Shown: positions 54,781 through 55,047 of the stretch, in pieces
Position numbering within the stretch: the stretch's first letter is position 1
How the letters are laid out: each line of letters opens with the position of its first letter
NCBI RefSeq assembly: GCF_001941965.1
Contig: NZ_MKZO01000037.1
Location: 1-55,047, forward strand
Direction of reading: 5' to 3'
Length of the DNA: 55,047 nt
From: Pseudomonas putida
Lineage (GTDB): Bacteria > Pseudomonadota > Gammaproteobacteria > Pseudomonadales > Pseudomonadaceae
The notes under the pieces: generated by a model
Database searches by the model: none
What the model was told of the DNA's origin: nothing
What the model saw: the letters and a program-made list of their open reading frames with translations, nothing else
Program-made: the position numbers and the translations under genes

Positions 54781-54800
54781 GGTAATACTTCTCATTAACC
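54781..54800 (-). promoter_or_regulatory. Candidate Fur box for the fecI operon
   Basis: On the minus strand GGTTAATGAGAAGTATTACC matches about 10 of 13 core positions of the Fur consensus (AATGATAATCATT) and is a partial palindrome (TAAT...ATTA). It lies 41 bases upstream of the sigma-factor start. Confidence 0.45.
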
Positions 54801-54828
54801 CTGTTGCAACTAAATTCTGTACACGGAC

Positions 54829-54920
54829 CCTGTGGGAGCTGGCTTGCCAGCGATAGGGCCCTGGCTGACAAAGATGTTACCAGTGCCGGCCTCATCGCTG
54901 GCAAGCCAGCTCCCACAGGG
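54829..54920. repeat. REP pair abutting the right IS end
   Basis: Forward copy 54829-54860 and reversed copy 54888-54920. The insertion-sequence end begins at the very next base. Confidence 0.9.
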
Positions 54921-55047
54921 TGGACTGCCCCCGAAAAGTTGGACAGCTTTAGCCAGCGGCCTGAGCCCTGTAATCGACGGGGCTTAGGCCATTTAGCCTC
55001 AGCTTGATGCGGTCATGGTTGTAGTAGCGGATGTACTCATCTAGGCC
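54921..55047 (-). mobile_element. End of an IS3-family (IS150-like) insertion sequence (cut by window edge)
   Basis: Starting at 54921, TGGACTGCCCCCGAAAAGTT and the following GGACAG resemble terminal repeats of IS150-group elements (TG..CTG..CCC....TTGGAC). The orfB end lies inside. The element is on the minus strand and continues to the right. Confidence 0.7.
54949..55047 (-). CDS. IS3-family transposase OrfB, C-terminal fragment (partial)
   Basis: The last 32 codons and stop of an OrfB integrase-type transposase. It reads LDEYIRYYNHDRIKLRLNGL followed by SPVDYRAQAAG, the classic C-terminal YI.YYN..R....L.GLSPV.YR motif of IS150-like OrfB proteins. The catalytic DDE residues would lie outside the window. 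Confidence 0.85.
   Translation of the reverse strand, partial: GLDEYIRYYNHDRIKLRLNGLSPVDYRAQAAG

Overview
The window is about 55 kb of GC-rich DNA from a fluorescent-type Pseudomonas (P. putida/P. fluorescens-like, not P. aeruginosa). Evidence: dense copies of the Pseudomonas REP palindrome (core GAGCTGGCTTGCCAGCG), GGAG-type ribosome sites, and typical Pseudomonas families (SfnB/SfnR/Msu, FecIR with TonB receptors, a complete type VI secretion locus). Both edges cut into IS3-family insertion sequences. The sequence therefore looks like a segment bounded by repeats, possibly a whole draft contig.

Left part (0.3-14.6 kb): an outer-membrane barrel protein; a TonB-dependent receptor behind a near-perfect sigma-54 promoter; a minus-strand set (metallophosphoesterase, degenerate GGDEF membrane protein, AraC regulator); and a plus-strand phosphate-scavenging operon. 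That operon runs TonB receptor, beta-propeller phytase, TolQ/ExbB, TolR/ExbD and a TonB/TolA-like transducer, behind a triple PHO-box-like repeat. A Yip1-family membrane protein and two small unknown proteins follow.

Sulfur part (15.6-27.1 kb): a plus-strand operon (SfnB-like flavoprotein, DszA/NtaA-type monooxygenase, MetI, MetQ, then MetN after a REP pair) and a minus-strand operon (msuE, msuC, sfnR, msuD). Both have sigma-54 promoters preceded by three or more copies of a shared GCAAC-W-GTTGC-like motif with similar spacing, so the SfnR encoded here probably controls both. A lower-GC two-gene unit (DUF6402-like protein plus a small exported or anchored protein) sits between metN and msuD.

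Type VI secretion part (27.2-46.6 kb): two divergent operons, tssB-tssC-hcp-tssE-tssF-tssG-clpV-vgrG-MORN protein on the minus strand and tssJ-tssK-tssL-tssM-tssA on the plus strand. A DUF4280 PAAR-like gene lies next to the VgrG end. All 13 Tss core parts are present. No kinase/phosphatase/FHA module and no recognisable toxin domain is seen. REP pairs sit at both ends of this block and none lies inside.

Right part (46.8-55 kb): a DUF1737 protein, a LysE exporter, a DUF3144 protein, a PhyH-like oxygenase, an uncharacterised 523-residue protein, and a cell-surface-signalling iron module (TonB receptor with STN domain, FecR, FecI) behind a candidate Fur box, ending in a REP pair directly abutting the second insertion sequence.

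All assignments come from reading the sequence and protein motifs; no database search was run. Regulatory sites are pattern matches.
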